Below are positions 34,960-44,965 of a DNA stretch of 64,000 bases, one piece after another. Source of the DNA: Lacinutrix sp. C3R15 (GTDB lineage Bacteria > Bacteroidota > Bacteroidia > Flavobacteriales > Flavobacteriaceae). Within the stretch, counting starts at the first letter, position 1. Every line of letters starts with the position of its first letter. A program made the translations under genes and the position numbers. Below the pieces are notes generated by a model. That model was not told the DNA's origin and did not search any database. It was given only the letters and a program-made list of their open reading frames with translations. The DNA lies in NCBI RefSeq assembly GCF_018860825.1, contig NZ_JAHKPZ010000036.1, forward strand, positions 106,597-170,596, in the 5' to 3' direction.

Positions 34960-36882
34960 TTATTTTTTTGTAAATTTTAAGGTAACACGATTGCCAAATT
35001 TTATAAAGTATAAGCCATTATTTAAATTTTGGACATCTATTTTAGAATTATTAAGAGCAATTCCTTTTTTTACTTCTTGACCTAAGGTGTTATATATTGT
35101 ATAGTTTTCTTTATTTTGTAAACCACTTATAGTAATAGAGTTATTTGCTGGATTTGGATATAAATTTACTTCTCCTAAATTAAAATCAATTGTAGATAAG
35201 GTTGGATTAGTAGTGCTCCTTGTCCAAAGATTCATTTCCGTATCATTTGCCGATACACTAAATCCATCTGCTTGTAAGCTTCCTTCTGGGTTTGTATTTG
35301 GAAACCAATGTAAATTATTGGAAGCACCTGATGAATGCCAAATTATCATATTCAAGCTTGCTGCAGACACATTATTATTAAAATTAATTGCACCACCTGT
35401 ACCAGACCAAAGTGCACCATCACCAGGAACTCTAGACAATATCTCATAGTTAGAAAATCTAGTTAGCATGGTTTGATTGGTAGTTGTTCTATTAATTGCA
35501 ACACCAGAAGAAGAATTTAATTTTAATTCTGTAGGTGACAATGCTGCAACAATAGTTTGAGATAAAATATCATCGCTTTGTAAGGTCATAACAGACACTT
35601 GAGTGTATCCAGATGTATCATTTTCCTCAGACAAATCTGCTGAAGCTACTAACACAAATCCTTCATCATCGACATAGCTGCTAAATAGATTTCCATTAAC
35701 ATTAAAATTGTAAATACCTGCTGAAAATCCTTCCGTTTGTGATGCAGAATAAGCCTCGAATAGAGATGTAAAAGTTTGTGTTACCCTTAATATAACCTCT
35801 GTATCAGTATAACTAACATTCCAATCGTAACCAGAAGGTAAATTTACGGTATCAAAAGTACCAGAAATACTGTTGGCAGTTAAAATGGTAAAGCTGTCTC
35901 CAACACTAGGTGTAAAACCATTTAAAAGACTAACGTCTAGCGTACCATTTAAAGTTACATTGCCACCACTAAATACTTTATCGTAATTTGATGTGCTTTC
36001 TAGTTCTGTAAGCAATGTTGCAGTAGCTTCGTGTGTGTAATCGTTATTAAACGTATAGGTTCCTGGAGAATTACCAGGACTTAAAATACCAGGATTGCTA
36101 AAATTACTAGTATGTTGTGTATTTACACCTGTTAGTGTTCCAGAATTAACAAACGTTCCAGTATTATCAAATACGCTATTATTTTCAAATATTCCAGTAT
36201 TATTAAATGTTCCAGTATTGTTAAAAATTCCATTATTTGTAAACGTAAAGGAATAAAGAATTACAGCAGCTGTTCCATTATTATTTATTGTTCCGGTATT
36301 TGTAACTACACCAATATTTAAGTTTCCATTGGAAGTAATTGTTCCCGAATTTGTAGAAGAAACACGCAAACGTATCCACCCATTTGAAGTAATTGTTCCC
36401 GAATTTGAAGAAGAATCATAAAATAAGATGCTAGAATCATTTGAAGTAGCTGTAATTGTTCCAGAATTTATAGAACCACTTCTAAATTCAAAAGATGAAG
36501 TTTGACCTGTAAGTATAATTGTTCCTGTCTCTAAATTCGCAACAGTCCCATAATAACTAAAAAAATTTCCATCCATATTTAATGTTCCAGAATTTGTAAA
36601 ATGTGCAATATTATCAATATATGAATCCGCACCAACATTTACTGTTCCAGAATTTGTTATCGCAGTATCAAAGGTAATATGACTGTCTATAATAACAACA
36701 GTATCCCCAGGATTTATGGTTGTACCAGGATAAGAAGGCGACCAATTTGCTGTATTTGACCAATCACCAGATCCAGAATAAGTATACGTAGTTTGAGCAT
36801 TAATTTGAAATATGGTAAAAAGAAATACCACAAACAAAAGGTGTTTTTTAAGCGGTGTAGTAGTTAAGTAATTTTGTTTCAT
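34960..36882 (-). CDS. T9SS-exported repeat protein with C-terminal sorting domain
   Basis: 640 residues. Signal peptide (HLLFVVFLFTIFQINAQ), then a beta-helix-like body with at least ten degenerate repeats of the type F-x-N-S/T-G-T-I (about 75-260), a middle domain (about 300-370), and a C-terminal type A sorting domain (LYPNPANNSITISG to the basic end). Such proteins leave the cell through the type IX system and are attached or released at the surface. The repeat part is rich in Asn, Ser, Thr and Gly, as in adhesins. The binding target is unknown. Confidence 0.85.
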   Translation of the reverse strand: MKQNYLTTTPLKKHLLFVVFLFTIFQINAQTTYTYSGSGDWSNTANWSPSYPGTTINPGDTVVIIDSHITFDTAITNSGTVNVGADSYIDNIAHFTNSGTLNMDGNFFSYYGTVANLETGTIILTGQTSSFEFRSGSINSGTITATSNDSSILFYDSSSNSGTITSNGWIRLRVSSTNSGTITSNGNLNIGVVTNTGTINNNGTAAVILYSFTFTNNGIFNNTGTFNNTGIFENNSVFDNTGTFVNSGTLTGVNTQHTSNFSNPGILSPGNSPGTYTFNNDYTHEATATLLTELESTSNYDKVFSGGNVTLNGTLDVSLLNGFTPSVGDSFTILTANSISGTFDTVNLPSGYDWNVSYTDTEVILRVTQTFTSLFEAYSASQTEGFSAGIYNFNVNGNLFSSYVDDEGFVLVASADLSEENDTSGYTQVSVMTLQSDDILSQTIVAALSPTELKLNSSSGVAINRTTTNQTMLTRFSNYEILSRVPGDGALWSGTGGAINFNNNVSAASLNMIIWHSSGASNNLHWFPNTNPEGSLQADGFSVSANDTEMNLWTRSTTNPTLSTIDFNLGEVNLYPNPANNSITISGLQNKENYTIYNTLGQEVKKGIALNNSKIDVQNLNNGLYFIKFGNRVTLKFTKK

Positions 36883-37199
36883 TTGATAAATAATTTAAGG
36901 GTTAATTTTTGCTTTTTAATTTTTGTAAAGATGTTTGTGTAGGTTTTTAGGTAGTAAGCACAAAAAAAGGCTGCTTAGAATCCGTATTTATAAATAGCGT
37001 AACTGTTTTACTTATTTATAAAAAGGAAATATGAAATAAAAAGAATTGTACTAGAGTAAAATGTAGGTTTCATGATAGGATGCCGTTACTAATGTTTTGG
37101 GTTACTAATTTTAAACAATAATAGATGCTTCCCTTCGGTAATAAAAAAAAATGTTATGAAACTCTTTTTTTTGTTATGAAACGTGTTTTAAACGTGTAA
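36883..37199. other. Intergenic stretch without a visible gene
   Basis: 317 AT-rich bases upstream of the T9SS gene and downstream of the LytTR regulator gene. It should contain the promoter for the T9SS gene, but I see no clear TAnnTTTG box in the right orientation. Confidence 0.5.
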
Positions 37200-37856
37200 T
37201 TACCAGTATGTTTTTGAGATTTTAAAGGTTTTATTATCTAAAAACACCCTTTTAGAATCTCTTTTGGTAATACATTTTGGATTAATAGCTTCGCTTTTAT
37301 TAATGCGTTTAAAATTACTTTCTGGTGCTTGTGTTTGTAGTTGTGCAAATGTTGTTCTTAATAACATTGGTTTCGATTGGGTAAAATGCAATGTAATGTA
37401 AACGCCTTCTGATGTTGCAAATAAAAATTGATCCATATCTATATGGTATTCTTTTTTACCTATAGTTAGTACAATATTATTTGAAGAAGTATTTGCTAGC
37501 GCTAATTTTATAGCAGTAATAACATTGGTTTCTTGTACAGGTTTAGAAATATAGGCACTTGGTGTTGTTTGTATCACTTTTGTTACTGTAGCTTCATCTG
37601 TAGAGGCTGTTAAGTAAATAAATGGGATGTTATACTTTTCATTAATTTGTTGTGCAATTTCAATGCCGCTTTTGCTATTGTTTAATGTAATGTCTATAAG
37701 TGCTAAGTCTACAGGTTGATTTTCTAATACTTGTAAGGCCTCATCATAGTTTTTAACAACAGCAATACAGTTAAAATGTTTTTGAACCATTTTTTGTATG
37801 GAATAAGCAATAAGCATTTCGTCTTCTACAATAAGGATATTAGCTTGTTTTTGCAT
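37200..37856 (-). CDS. LytTR-family response regulator
   Basis: 218 residues. A receiver domain with E11/D12 and phospho-acceptor D55 (LALIDITLNN), T84 and K96 (ISKPV), then a LytTR DNA-binding domain (FLFATSEGVYITLHF ... FKRINKSEAINPKCITK). Its ATG overlaps the histidine kinase gene by 17 bases, so the two work as a pair. The kinase carries periplasmic TPRs, pointing to a peptide or envelope signal. Target genes are unknown. Confidence 0.88.
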   Translation of the reverse strand: MQKQANILIVEDEMLIAYSIQKMVQKHFNCIAVVKNYDEALQVLENQPVDLALIDITLNNSKSGIEIAQQINEKYNIPFIYLTASTDEATVTKVIQTTPSAYISKPVQETNVITAIKLALANTSSNNIVLTIGKKEYHIDMDQFLFATSEGVYITLHFTQSKPMLLRTTFAQLQTQAPESNFKRINKSEAINPKCITKRDSKRVFLDNKTFKISKTYW

Positions 37857-39567
37857 AAGGTATGGTAATAAAAAAAGTACTTTGTTTTCTGTTATAGGTT
37901 CCTGAAATTTGGTTGAGCATACCTTTTATAATGTAAATACCCATAGCTTCTGGGTTGGCGTTATCAGGAAAATAATTACCGTTATCTTTATAGATAACTT
38001 CTATACTGTTATCTTTTATAACTAAATGTAATTGGAGTTCTAGATCTTTGTTTTTAGGTGGTTTGGCATGTTTTATAGAGTTTGTTATGAGTTCATTTAA
38101 TACCAAACCGAAAGGCAATGCGATATCTACTTTTAATTCAATATTTGTGGTTTCTATTTTATAATTAAATTTTTTAGTTGTAATAGATTGCTTCGTTTCA
38201 AAAATATTTTTAGCGTATTCTGCTACGTTGACAAAAGATGTTTTTGTAGTTTCCATGTCATAAGAAAAGAGTTGGTGCCCAATAGCTATGGTGTTTACTC
38301 GGTCATGCAGTTGTTTAATAAGTTCTTCAGAAGACTTATTGTTTTCTTGTCCTTGGATTTCAATCAAACTCAAAATAACGGCTAAATTATTTTTTATTCT
38401 ATGATTAATTTCATGAATTAAAAATGTTTTGTCTTTTACTGTTTTTTCTAGTTTTAGTGCGTCTTTTTCAATGATTAATTTTTGCTTGTCTATTTGTTTT
38501 TTTCTTCTGTTTTCTTGAATTAAAAAGGCGAGTAGTACAATTGCCACGATTAGAATTAATAAAATATTTTTTTGTAAAGTTTTATTTTCAGTAACAATTT
38601 TTTCTTTCTGAATTTTCTCCTTTTCAAGTTCAAAATCTAAAGTTTGCTCATTCATTTTTATCGTTTTTAGATTAAAATTGTGAGCTTTTTCAAATGCTAC
38701 AGCATTTTTATAGTAATATAAAGCAGAGTCTAATTTTTTTTGCGCTTCAAAAACATTGCTTTTTTTTAAATAACTTTCAGCTTTAGTTTCAAGATAATTA
38801 GTGTTTTTAATATGGTTAAAAGCAGAATCAATATATTTATACGCTAGCGCTTCATTGTCTAGTTTTTCATAAATTTCACTAAGGTTTAGATATAAATAGG
38901 TGACGCTTATTTTGTTATTAAGCTTTTTTCCTACAGCAATTGCCTTTTTATTAAGTTGTATAGATTTGTTATAGTTTTTTTTATTAAAGTAGTAGAAGGC
39001 CAGAAGTATACCAGCTTCAGAACTTTTACTTGTATCGTTATGTTCTTCTGCAAACTGTTTTGCTTTTAAGGCAAATTGAAAAGATTTATTTCTTTTTTTT
39101 TGAATTCGATACCAAGAAGAAACTCTTATAAGCCACGTAGCATAGTATTTGTTTTTGATGCGCTCGCTTTTATCGATATATTTTTTTGCCAATGTAAGAT
39201 TGTTATAAGAACTTGGAAAGTCTTCCATAATTTCAAAAATAAGCGCTCGTTCTATATATAAATTGGTGAGGTGATAACCTGTTAAATGGTTTTTTGATAA
39301 AATTTCATTAGAAAGTGCCAATCCTTCATCTAGCAGGTTGGCATCAACAAGTACTTCAACCTTCAAGACTTTTAAATTGTCTATTTGTTCTGCAGTGAAA
39401 TTTTTAGGTTTATTAACTAAGACAAAATTTATTTCGTCTAGAACCTTAGTATGTTCGTGATAAAAAATAAGGTCTTCTATTCTATTATAAAATGTATCAT
39501 AGTTATGTGATTGGGTAAAACTGCAAATTACATTTAGTAATGATAGGATTAAAAAAAAAACTTTCAA
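37840..39567 (-). CDS. TPR sensor histidine kinase (HisKA_2 type)
   Basis: 575 residues: signal/anchor, a periplasmic TPR region (about 40-300, with NKSIQLNKKAIAVGKKL and similar repeats), one membrane helix (ILLILIVAIVLLAFLI, about 335-350), a coiled linker, the HisKA_2 region HEINHRIKNNLAVILSLIEI (about 385-404; H389 is the likely phosphorylated residue) and an ATPase domain (PFGLVLNELITNSIKHA). It signals to the LytTR regulator encoded directly after it. Confidence 0.88.
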   Translation of the reverse strand: MKVFFLILSLLNVICSFTQSHNYDTFYNRIEDLIFYHEHTKVLDEINFVLVNKPKNFTAEQIDNLKVLKVEVLVDANLLDEGLALSNEILSKNHLTGYHLTNLYIERALIFEIMEDFPSSYNNLTLAKKYIDKSERIKNKYYATWLIRVSSWYRIQKKRNKSFQFALKAKQFAEEHNDTSKSSEAGILLAFYYFNKKNYNKSIQLNKKAIAVGKKLNNKISVTYLYLNLSEIYEKLDNEALAYKYIDSAFNHIKNTNYLETKAESYLKKSNVFEAQKKLDSALYYYKNAVAFEKAHNFNLKTIKMNEQTLDFELEKEKIQKEKIVTENKTLQKNILLILIVAIVLLAFLIQENRRKKQIDKQKLIIEKDALKLEKTVKDKTFLIHEINHRIKNNLAVILSLIEIQGQENNKSSEELIKQLHDRVNTIAIGHQLFSYDMETTKTSFVNVAEYAKNIFETKQSITTKKFNYKIETTNIELKVDIALPFGLVLNELITNSIKHAKPPKNKDLELQLHLVIKDNSIEVIYKDNGNYFPDNANPEAMGIYIIKGMLNQISGTYNRKQSTFFITIPYAKTS

Positions 39568-40038
39568 GGTGACTTATTTGTTTTACTAACTCTTTTTTGA
39601 GATAATAGTATTAGGTTGATATGTCTTTAATTTTCTGCATCAAAAAAGCTAATACTTAGCATTAATACAACTTTTTTCAAAGTTACTATTTATATTTAAT
39701 GCTAGGATTGAAGAGGATAAATTTCATAACAAAAAACATAGTTTTTGTATCATTTGTTATTTTTTAAATCTATCTATAACTACAAATACTCGTTTTGATT
39801 AAAATTTAAAGCAAGGAGCACTAAATTATTTTAAAGAGTTGGTATTATTTAAATTATTCCAAAATGGAATAAAATACCCAATTCTATTCTTTTTTATTAA
39901 ATAAGATAACAGAAATATCTTAAAATTAACAAAAAACAAAGTAACGTTTATTAATAGTACGTTTAGCAACACTTTATTAAACTAATAATTAGTTTTTTTG
40001 CAGTTATGCAAATAGGTAGAATATACAAGGTGTTGGTT
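39568..40038. other. Intergenic stretch without a visible gene
   Basis: About 470 AT-rich bases with scattered stop codons in all frames. Nothing recognisable is seen apart from the likely promoter of the TPR kinase gene near 39570-39700. Confidence 0.5.
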
Positions 40039-40214
40039 TTACTTTTTATTGTTTCTTTTTCTAGATATACCACTAATTAAAAAAGTGACACTAAGTATTA
40101 ATAAAAATATTTTAAACCAAGCGCTGTCAATATATATATATCAGTAAACTCAATAATTAGGTAAATAACAAAGAAACAGGCCGAAAGAAATAAGTATTTA
40201 TTTGAGTTTTCCAT
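40039..40214 (-). pseudogene. Small two-helix membrane protein gene, frame broken at a (TA)5 tract
   Basis: Read from the ATG at 40214 the frame gives MENSNKYLFLSACFFVIY and a second half up to IIEFTDIYI, then runs into the wrong frame and stops. Removing one TA from the tract at about 40131-40140 joins it to a second hydrophobic segment (AWFKIFLLILSVTFLISG) and a basic end (ISRKRNNKK) that stops at 40039. The full product would have 57 residues with two membrane helices. The tract sits exactly at the break, so this is either a decayed gene or one switched by slipped-strand change. Confidence 0.65.
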
Positions 40215-40250
40215 ATATTATTTTTTTTATAAACATGTTAGAATACGTAA

Positions 40251-41237
40251 TTAATTATCTAATCTAAATTTCTCGGGTAATTGATCTGTAGACGTAATAC
40301 CTTGAAGGTATATTTGATCTATAAATAAATTTCTTACAGCTAAATTAGCACCTATAGCAAATTTTTTGTGCCAAAATGCTGTAGGTATATTAGAGAGACC
40401 AGTAGCTTCAACAGCATATAATATTTCTCTAGTATCAATATCGAAAAAAGTAATATATAATGAAATAAATGCTTTCAGTTTTCCTTCACTAAAGTTTTCA
40501 TTAAAATTAGCAATATTAATAACCATTCCAATGCCATTCTTTTCTTTTAAGCTATAGCCTTTAATTATGGTTTTAATGTCTGAAAAAGAAAGACAATAGT
40601 TTTTATCGATTACAAAGTTATCCATATTCATAGCTTTATAATTGCTAAATATATCTGTACCTTTTAACATGCCTGGTTTTTTCATCCAGCGTTGCAGATC
40701 TTTAACTGTAATTAATTTATTAAAGTAATCGTTAAAATGATCTGCTTTATCATCTAATATCGATTTTCCGTTACCAAGATTTTTCCTGTCTATTAATTTG
40801 CTATACGTGATGTCAACTCCGTAATAAATTATATGGTCAGCTATATGTACTTCATTTGCACGATCTCCATAAAATCTAGCATGTGTTTTGCTTAAATTTT
40901 TTGTTCTCCAATTGTTATCCTTACAGTCTAATTCTCCGATAGTGTCATCAAAAATAAATTTAATGTTTTCTTTATCGGATGTGTTTTTTGGGTTAAGACC
41001 TATTAATTCATTTTTTAACTGATTCGCTTTCTCATAATCTTCTTCTTTTACAGCCAATTCTATTGCCGTTTTAAGTTCTATGGCTTTTTTGTATTTAGCT
41101 GCAAGTTCATATTTTTCGCTAGTTGCTGCCTTAATTTTAAGCTCTTCTAATTGTGAAATATTTTTATCGTCAAAAGTTTGAGCATAAAATAAGTTTGTAC
41201 CAAAAATGAATAGTGTTAAGAGTATTTGTTTAATCAT
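40251..41237 (-). CDS. Secreted UVR-motif protein
   Basis: 328 residues from the ATG at 41237, which gives a signal peptide (IKQILLTLFIFGTNLFYAQ). Residues about 24-85 hold two UvrB/UvrC-type helical pairs (ISQLEELKIKAATSEKYELAAKYKKAIE and EDYEKANQLKNELIGL), usually a protein-protein contact motif. The rest has no recognisable domain. Such exported UVR-motif proteins occur in Flavobacteriaceae and have unknown function. Confidence 0.7.
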   Translation of the reverse strand: MIKQILLTLFIFGTNLFYAQTFDDKNISQLEELKIKAATSEKYELAAKYKKAIELKTAIELAVKEEDYEKANQLKNELIGLNPKNTSDKENIKFIFDDTIGELDCKDNNWRTKNLSKTHARFYGDRANEVHIADHIIYYGVDITYSKLIDRKNLGNGKSILDDKADHFNDYFNKLITVKDLQRWMKKPGMLKGTDIFSNYKAMNMDNFVIDKNYCLSFSDIKTIIKGYSLKEKNGIGMVINIANFNENFSEGKLKAFISLYITFFDIDTREILYAVEATGLSNIPTAFWHKKFAIGANLAVRNLFIDQIYLQGITSTDQLPEKFRLDN

Positions 41238-41278
41238 TTTTAAATAAATTTTTAACAAGAATTATAATTCGTTAAAAT

Positions 41279-41394
41279 GCGCTAATGTATATAAGGATTA
41301 AATTTAGCAAATAATAATGGAATAGAAAATCTGAGAGGATTTTTGTAAGTAGGCTAGAACTAGCTATAAAATATATAGAGTGTTGTACCTAGTT
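41279..41394 (-). repeat. Cassette-type repeat, copy A
   Basis: Shares the core of the repeat family (AGAAAATCTGAGAGGATTTTTGTAAG, GGCTAGAACTAGC, ending ATATATAGAGTGTTGTACC). It adjoins decayed coding sequence that stops at 41396 on the minus strand. Confidence 0.7.
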
Positions 41395-41529
41395 ATTAAT
41401 TTACGCATCCATAAGATTCATCTTCCAAAATATTTTTTCTTTTTATTAATCGGTTTAATGTTCCTTTTCTTCGAAAATATCCTGTATTTACATCGATTAA
41501 TCTGTCTATTATTCTATCATTTATTTTAT

Positions 41530-41690
41530 TTATAAATAGGAATCTCTGGTTGTAGAACCGCTTGATGTATAAGTAACCAAAAGGGCTTTTTTGTTATCTT
41601 TAGTGGTTACAAGTCGCCGCTCTACGCCAGCATCAAATACTTTGTAAGGGACTACAAGCCATAACGAATTGTTATTAAAACAACCTTCAG
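41530..41690 (-). pseudogene. Gene remnant, C-terminal fragment only
   Basis: An open minus-strand frame (NSLWLVVPYKVFDAG, then RLVTTKDNKKALLVTYTS and a stop) that looks like the C-terminal part of a conserved protein, possibly DUF6134-like, but without any start. A second frame on the same strand continues to a stop at 41396. Between 41690 and 41830 no gene is visible. Confidence 0.45.
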
Positions 41691-41833
41691 CTTAATATGT
41701 GAAAGTATTTTTGTTGTGGTTATAAGAGTACTAAGTTTAAGTACGGAAAGTAAAGAAAGAAAAGAAAACTAGTATTGTTTTATTGTAAGCTTTAAATGGA
41801 TTAGAGAGTATGTAATGATTAAAAAAAACATAA

Positions 41834-41869
41834 AAAAACATCGTTAAGACGAATCTTAACGATGTTTTT
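41834..41869. terminator. Strong bidirectional terminator
   Basis: A perfect 16-bp stem (41834-41849 with 41854-41869), 4-base loop, A-rich and T-rich flanks, 30 bases behind the stop of the PNGase-F-like gene. Confidence 0.9.
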
Positions 41870-41898
41870 AGAATTTAAAAATAGTATCTACTATTTTT

Positions 41899-44187
41899 TT
41901 ATTGTATTATAAGTTTTAAATTTCCTTGACCAGCATTGTTTTCTATACTAATAAAATAGACTCCTGAAGCTACTGAAGATAAATCAAAAGTTTTATTATT
42001 TAATTCTGCAGCAGAATTTAAATAATAACTTTTAATTACTTCACCAGAAACACTTTGTATGTGCATTACAGATTTACCAATAGCATTTGTGCTAGATATA
42101 TGAAATATTCCAGTAGTTGGATTAGGATATGCTAATAATTCATACGTAGATGTGTTATTTATTTCCTCTATACCAAGTGTTCCTTGTATTAAAGGTGTAT
42201 TACTAAAGTTTATAAGTTGACCATCTATAACATATTGGGCTTTAAAGCCATCGTCGCAGTCATCACAAGTAACTCCAGTAACACAATTAGGATTGTTTGG
42301 GTGACAATAATCTTGGTAAGTTGGGTCAAATCTATAGCTAAAATCTACAGTGCCATTAGCAATCTGTGATGTCATGTCAATAATATCAGGAGGAGAAATA
42401 GCTCCAGGGCACCATCCGGCTCTGCTGTAGGTCCATGTGCCTAGTTGTCCTGTGCAGTTATCAGGATTTGGATTACATGTATTCCATAAATTTTGCGTAT
42501 AATTTGGTACACCATCAACATCTATATAATGCGTAGCGTTATAAAATTCTGCAGCATTGCTTGTATTGTTACTTCCCCAACCATGACCTGTAGTAGATAA
42601 GCGTAAGTGAGAACTTAAAATGTTAGAATTGTAAGTGTAGTTTATTACATCAACTGGTTGTAAATTGCTAGGGTCTCCAAAATCCCATGATCCGTCCCAC
42701 AATTCATCGATGTTTGAATATAAGTAGGTTGGAGTACCTTGTATAAAGTCAAAATCTAAAGATATTTGCCAACCTCCCGTTCCGTAAGTCTGAATATACA
42801 TTCTAAATTCTACTTCTCCTTGAAGCAAGCTAGCGTAATCTGTTAAATCTATGGTGTGATTACAACCAACTCCATAAGGTGTGATATAACGAATGATTTG
42901 TATCCAGTTACCATCAGGTCCCATTACATCAATGTTAGCTCTACGATCCCAATCATCACAATCTCCATCATCAGACGGACATTCTACAGTTAAATTTGCA
43001 ATAATTTGATTGTAGCTACCAATATGCTGAGGTAAGGTATGTGAACCATAATAAAACTGACTATTCTCAGTACCAATTTCTATTACCACGTCTTCCATTG
43101 TTTGCACATTTTGAGTGTTAATAACATTAGTAACATTTATATTTCTTGTAATTGTAGTACTGTTGCCGTTAGTACCAAATGCCGTTATATTTACAGTTTT
43201 TGTACCATATGATGTTGGTGTCCATAGACCATAATGTAAACCTTCTTCTCCAACAACGGTTATAGGGTTTCCATCAACTGAAATTTCTACGTAATCTATT
43301 GTCATAAAATCTGGCTCTTCTATTGAAGATGTTACATAGATAGGATATGCATAAAAAGAAGGCATATCTAAAGAATAGTCTTCCGTTAGTCGTGTTGAAA
43401 CTGTAGGGTAATATGTGCTAAGGTCTAAAACTTCAAATTGTTGATATGCTTCAGCGGGATAATAATTAGTATCACCTGCTTGTTCGGCTTTTAAGGTAAC
43501 CGTCCCTGGTGCACCAGTTAAAGTCACAGTGTTACCACTGATTGTTGCAGGTCCAGATTCAACGCTATAAGTAATGTCTGTTAAACCAGAGCTTGCTGAA
43601 GCTGAAATAGCAAAAGGTGGAGCCGTAGAACTTTTATTTTCTACAGGATCAAAGGCTATGGTTTGATTTTCTTGCGTAGATCCCGTAGAACTTTCATAAA
43701 AAATAAGTTCTGCTGTATGGGTATTATCTGTTGCATCACTATTATTTGATGTGTATACAACTTTTACATATCTTGCAGATACAGCTCCGAAAGTTATATT
43801 TTTCTGTGCTACATCTGAAAGGTCTGCCCAAACAAAATCACCTACACTTTCAGGATTTCCCCACGTTGATCCATCAGTACTAAGATAAATTTCATATCCA
43901 ACGGCTTTTCTTTCTAGGTTATTTGCATTAGGTGTGTAGCCAAATCCATTTACATCATAAGTTGCTCCTAAATCAACTTCAACATATGCCGGTAGTGAAA
44001 ATCCACCAGCATTATAAATAGCCCAATAGGTAGAAGTGTTTCCGTCAAAAGCGTTTGTTACAGGTGTACTGTTGTTATCACTACTGTATGCTTCTACCGA
44101 ATAGTTTGATTGATCAATTTGTTGTGCGAACATATTAGCTGAAAAAGCCAAGAGAAAGCATAATAAAGGGGTAAATATTTTAGTCAT
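41899..44187 (-). CDS. PNGase-F-like T9SS protein with discoidin domain
   Basis: 762 residues from the ATG at 44187, which gives a signal peptide (IFTPLLCFLLAFSANMFAQ). Domains in order: an F5/8 type C (discoidin) carbohydrate-binding domain (about 25-165), a short Ig-like segment, a two-jelly-roll region like peptide-N-glycosidase F (about 355-660, with YGVGCNHTIDLTDYA and CNPNPDNCTGQLGTWTYSRAGWCPG), and a type A sorting domain at the C-terminus (AYPNPTTGIFHISS). It probably removes N-glycans from glycoproteins outside the cell. Confidence 0.85.
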   Translation of the reverse strand: MTKIFTPLLCFLLAFSANMFAQQIDQSNYSVEAYSSDNNSTPVTNAFDGNTSTYWAIYNAGGFSLPAYVEVDLGATYDVNGFGYTPNANNLERKAVGYEIYLSTDGSTWGNPESVGDFVWADLSDVAQKNITFGAVSARYVKVVYTSNNSDATDNTHTAELIFYESSTGSTQENQTIAFDPVENKSSTAPPFAISASASSGLTDITYSVESGPATISGNTVTLTGAPGTVTLKAEQAGDTNYYPAEAYQQFEVLDLSTYYPTVSTRLTEDYSLDMPSFYAYPIYVTSSIEEPDFMTIDYVEISVDGNPITVVGEEGLHYGLWTPTSYGTKTVNITAFGTNGNSTTITRNINVTNVINTQNVQTMEDVVIEIGTENSQFYYGSHTLPQHIGSYNQIIANLTVECPSDDGDCDDWDRRANIDVMGPDGNWIQIIRYITPYGVGCNHTIDLTDYASLLQGEVEFRMYIQTYGTGGWQISLDFDFIQGTPTYLYSNIDELWDGSWDFGDPSNLQPVDVINYTYNSNILSSHLRLSTTGHGWGSNNTSNAAEFYNATHYIDVDGVPNYTQNLWNTCNPNPDNCTGQLGTWTYSRAGWCPGAISPPDIIDMTSQIANGTVDFSYRFDPTYQDYCHPNNPNCVTGVTCDDCDDGFKAQYVIDGQLINFSNTPLIQGTLGIEEINNTSTYELLAYPNPTTGIFHISSTNAIGKSVMHIQSVSGEVIKSYYLNSAAELNNKTFDLSSVASGVYFISIENNAGQGNLKLIIQ

Positions 44188-44371
44188 AATTAGGGTTAAT
44201 TTGTTATAAAAAAAAGCTAAATATATTGAAAATAGCACCTTTTTTTTGTTAAAAACATGAAAAATGACTTGTGTTGTGATGGTATTTGTAGATATAGTAA
44301 ATAAATGCCCTTATATTATTGTATCTACAATTTTTGGTAAAAATAATGAGACTAATTAAATTTTAATTTTT

Positions 44372-44849
44372 TTAAGTTTTGTAATAAATGAGCTTTATAT
44401 TTCGAATTGATTTTATTTCTATTCGTTTTAAGCGACTAAATTCCATTAAGTCTTCTTCAAAGTCCTCATAAAATTCTTTAGTTGCTTCATTCATTTTAGA
44501 ACTTCCTTCTGTTCTTTTGTTCCTTCCATTTAAAACTTTCTGAATGCCTTTAATGCTAGCGTAGCTAAGTAATCAATTATTTTAATCATAATAGGTGTTA
44601 AAGTTTGAAATCTAGGAGGTATGTTAACTATGTTTTGGGTGAGATTTTTATAGAAATCCGAGACATATAATCTAAAGGAGTGTTAGAGTAAGCTTTCCAG
44701 TTTTTAGCTAAAAAATAATCAAAAAAGATATCAACTATTACACCACTAAAATAACCATAACCTTTATGCAATATTTTGTTACACCTTATAAAAATAGAAT
44801 GTGCATCTGTATAAGTGTCTATATGGCGATGTAAAATTATATTGTGATC
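44372..44849 (-). pseudogene. Decayed acyl-carrier-protein phosphodiesterase (AcpH/DUF479)
   Basis: Minus-strand segments match this enzyme in order: IILHRHIDTYTDAHSIF, LHKGYGYFSGVIVDIFFDYF, LAKNWKAYSNTPL, PPRFQTLTPIMI and GIQKVLNGRNKRTEGSSKMN. They lie in different frames and a stop follows SPKT, so at least two frameshifts and a premature stop have broken the gene. The N-terminal part is missing. A short plus-strand open stretch at 44828-44923 is not recognisable. Confidence 0.8.
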
Positions 44850-44965
44850 CTACAGAGCATTTTCCCTATAATCCAGGACCTTTTAAGGGCATTTGGGGAG
44901 ATTTAGCAAACATTAACAAGTAAGCTTAATAAAGCAATGAATTATACACATCTTAAGTTTGTCTT

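Noticed and set aside
36300..36420. Tandem DNA repeat in the T9SS gene as a mobile or satellite repeat
   Set aside because: The similarity follows codon-level repeats of the beta-helix protein and needs no other explanation.
44828..44923. Short plus-strand frame opposite the decayed AcpH gene
   Set aside because: Its first part is antisense to a clear AcpH segment and the rest is too short to name.
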